From Dermatemys mawii (lineage: Eukaryota > Chordata > Testudines > Dermatemydidae), in the NCBI GenBank assembly GCA_007922305.1, contig ML677330.1:2569109-2633108 (forward strand): a stretch of 64,000 bases of DNA, given 5' to 3'. Positions 63,961 through 64,000 of this stretch are shown here, one piece after another. The translations under genes were made by a program, and so were the position numbers. The notes beneath the pieces are model-generated. The model made no database searches. It was not told the origin of the DNA and saw only the letters and a program-made list of their open reading frames with translations. Position 1 is the stretch's first letter, and every line of letters starts with the position of its first letter.

Positions 63961-64000
63961 TGGAGATGTTATCAAAAAAACAGAGTGATAATATCCACTA

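Noticed and set aside
43111..64000. Search for OSTC exons on the minus strand, expected downstream by human synteny
   Set aside because: No segment encoding the OSTC membrane segments or C-terminus was recognised. It probably lies beyond the window.

Overview
The window is vertebrate nuclear DNA, most likely from a reptile and most probably a turtle (crocodilian is the main alternative). The evidence is one intron-rich amniote gene, many CR1 LINE tails, MIR/CORE-SINE copies, several hAT and MITE families, and a high-copy reptile retroelement ending in '...agactaacacggctac...'. There are no prokaryotic operons, ribosome binding sites or CRISPR arrays. Almost all long open frames here are chance frames or repeat-derived.

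The only gene that can be fully supported is ETNPPL (ethanolamine-phosphate phospho-lyase, formerly AGXT2L1), on the + strand. It has 13 coding exons from the ATG at 26578 to the TGA at 42893. Every junction is GT-AG, phases are compatible throughout, and the spliced frame is 502 codons plus stop. It has a CpG-island promoter (about 26320-26960) with a TATA-like box at 26429, and candidate poly(A) signals at 43038 and 43105. From memory of human synteny (COL25A1 - ETNPPL - OSTC), the AT-rich first 3.8 kb could be the 3' UTR of the upstream gene. No COL25A1 or OSTC coding exon could be recognised.

Layout: 1-3.8 kb, AT-rich, possibly an upstream 3' UTR. 3.8-8.7 kb, intergenic with hAT and MIR relics. 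8.7-10.05 kb, two structurally complex insertions of one Penelope-like/SINE-like family, the second containing an 18S rRNA fragment. 11.9-15.2 kb, a degenerate G-rich tandem array with a period of about 80-90 bp. 15.2-16.1 kb, tRNA-derived SINE remnants. 18.8-20.4 kb, an LTR-like repeat split by another copy of the same family. 24.2-24.8 kb, terminal-inverted-repeat DNA elements. 26.1-43.1 kb, ETNPPL with its promoter and 3' UTR. 43.4-64 kb, intergenic DNA dense in MITEs, MIRs, CR1s and hATs, several with intact target-site duplications.

The most interesting signal is the family at 8.7, 9.7 and 18.9 kb. Its insertions show target duplications of 14, about 16 and 27 bp and repeated inverted structures. 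One is a retroelement - 18S rRNA - retroelement chimera. The longer copies carry a segment resembling a hammerhead-ribozyme core (CTGANGA, stem II, GAAA, short stem III). All family names come from recollection plus visible structure, not from a database search.
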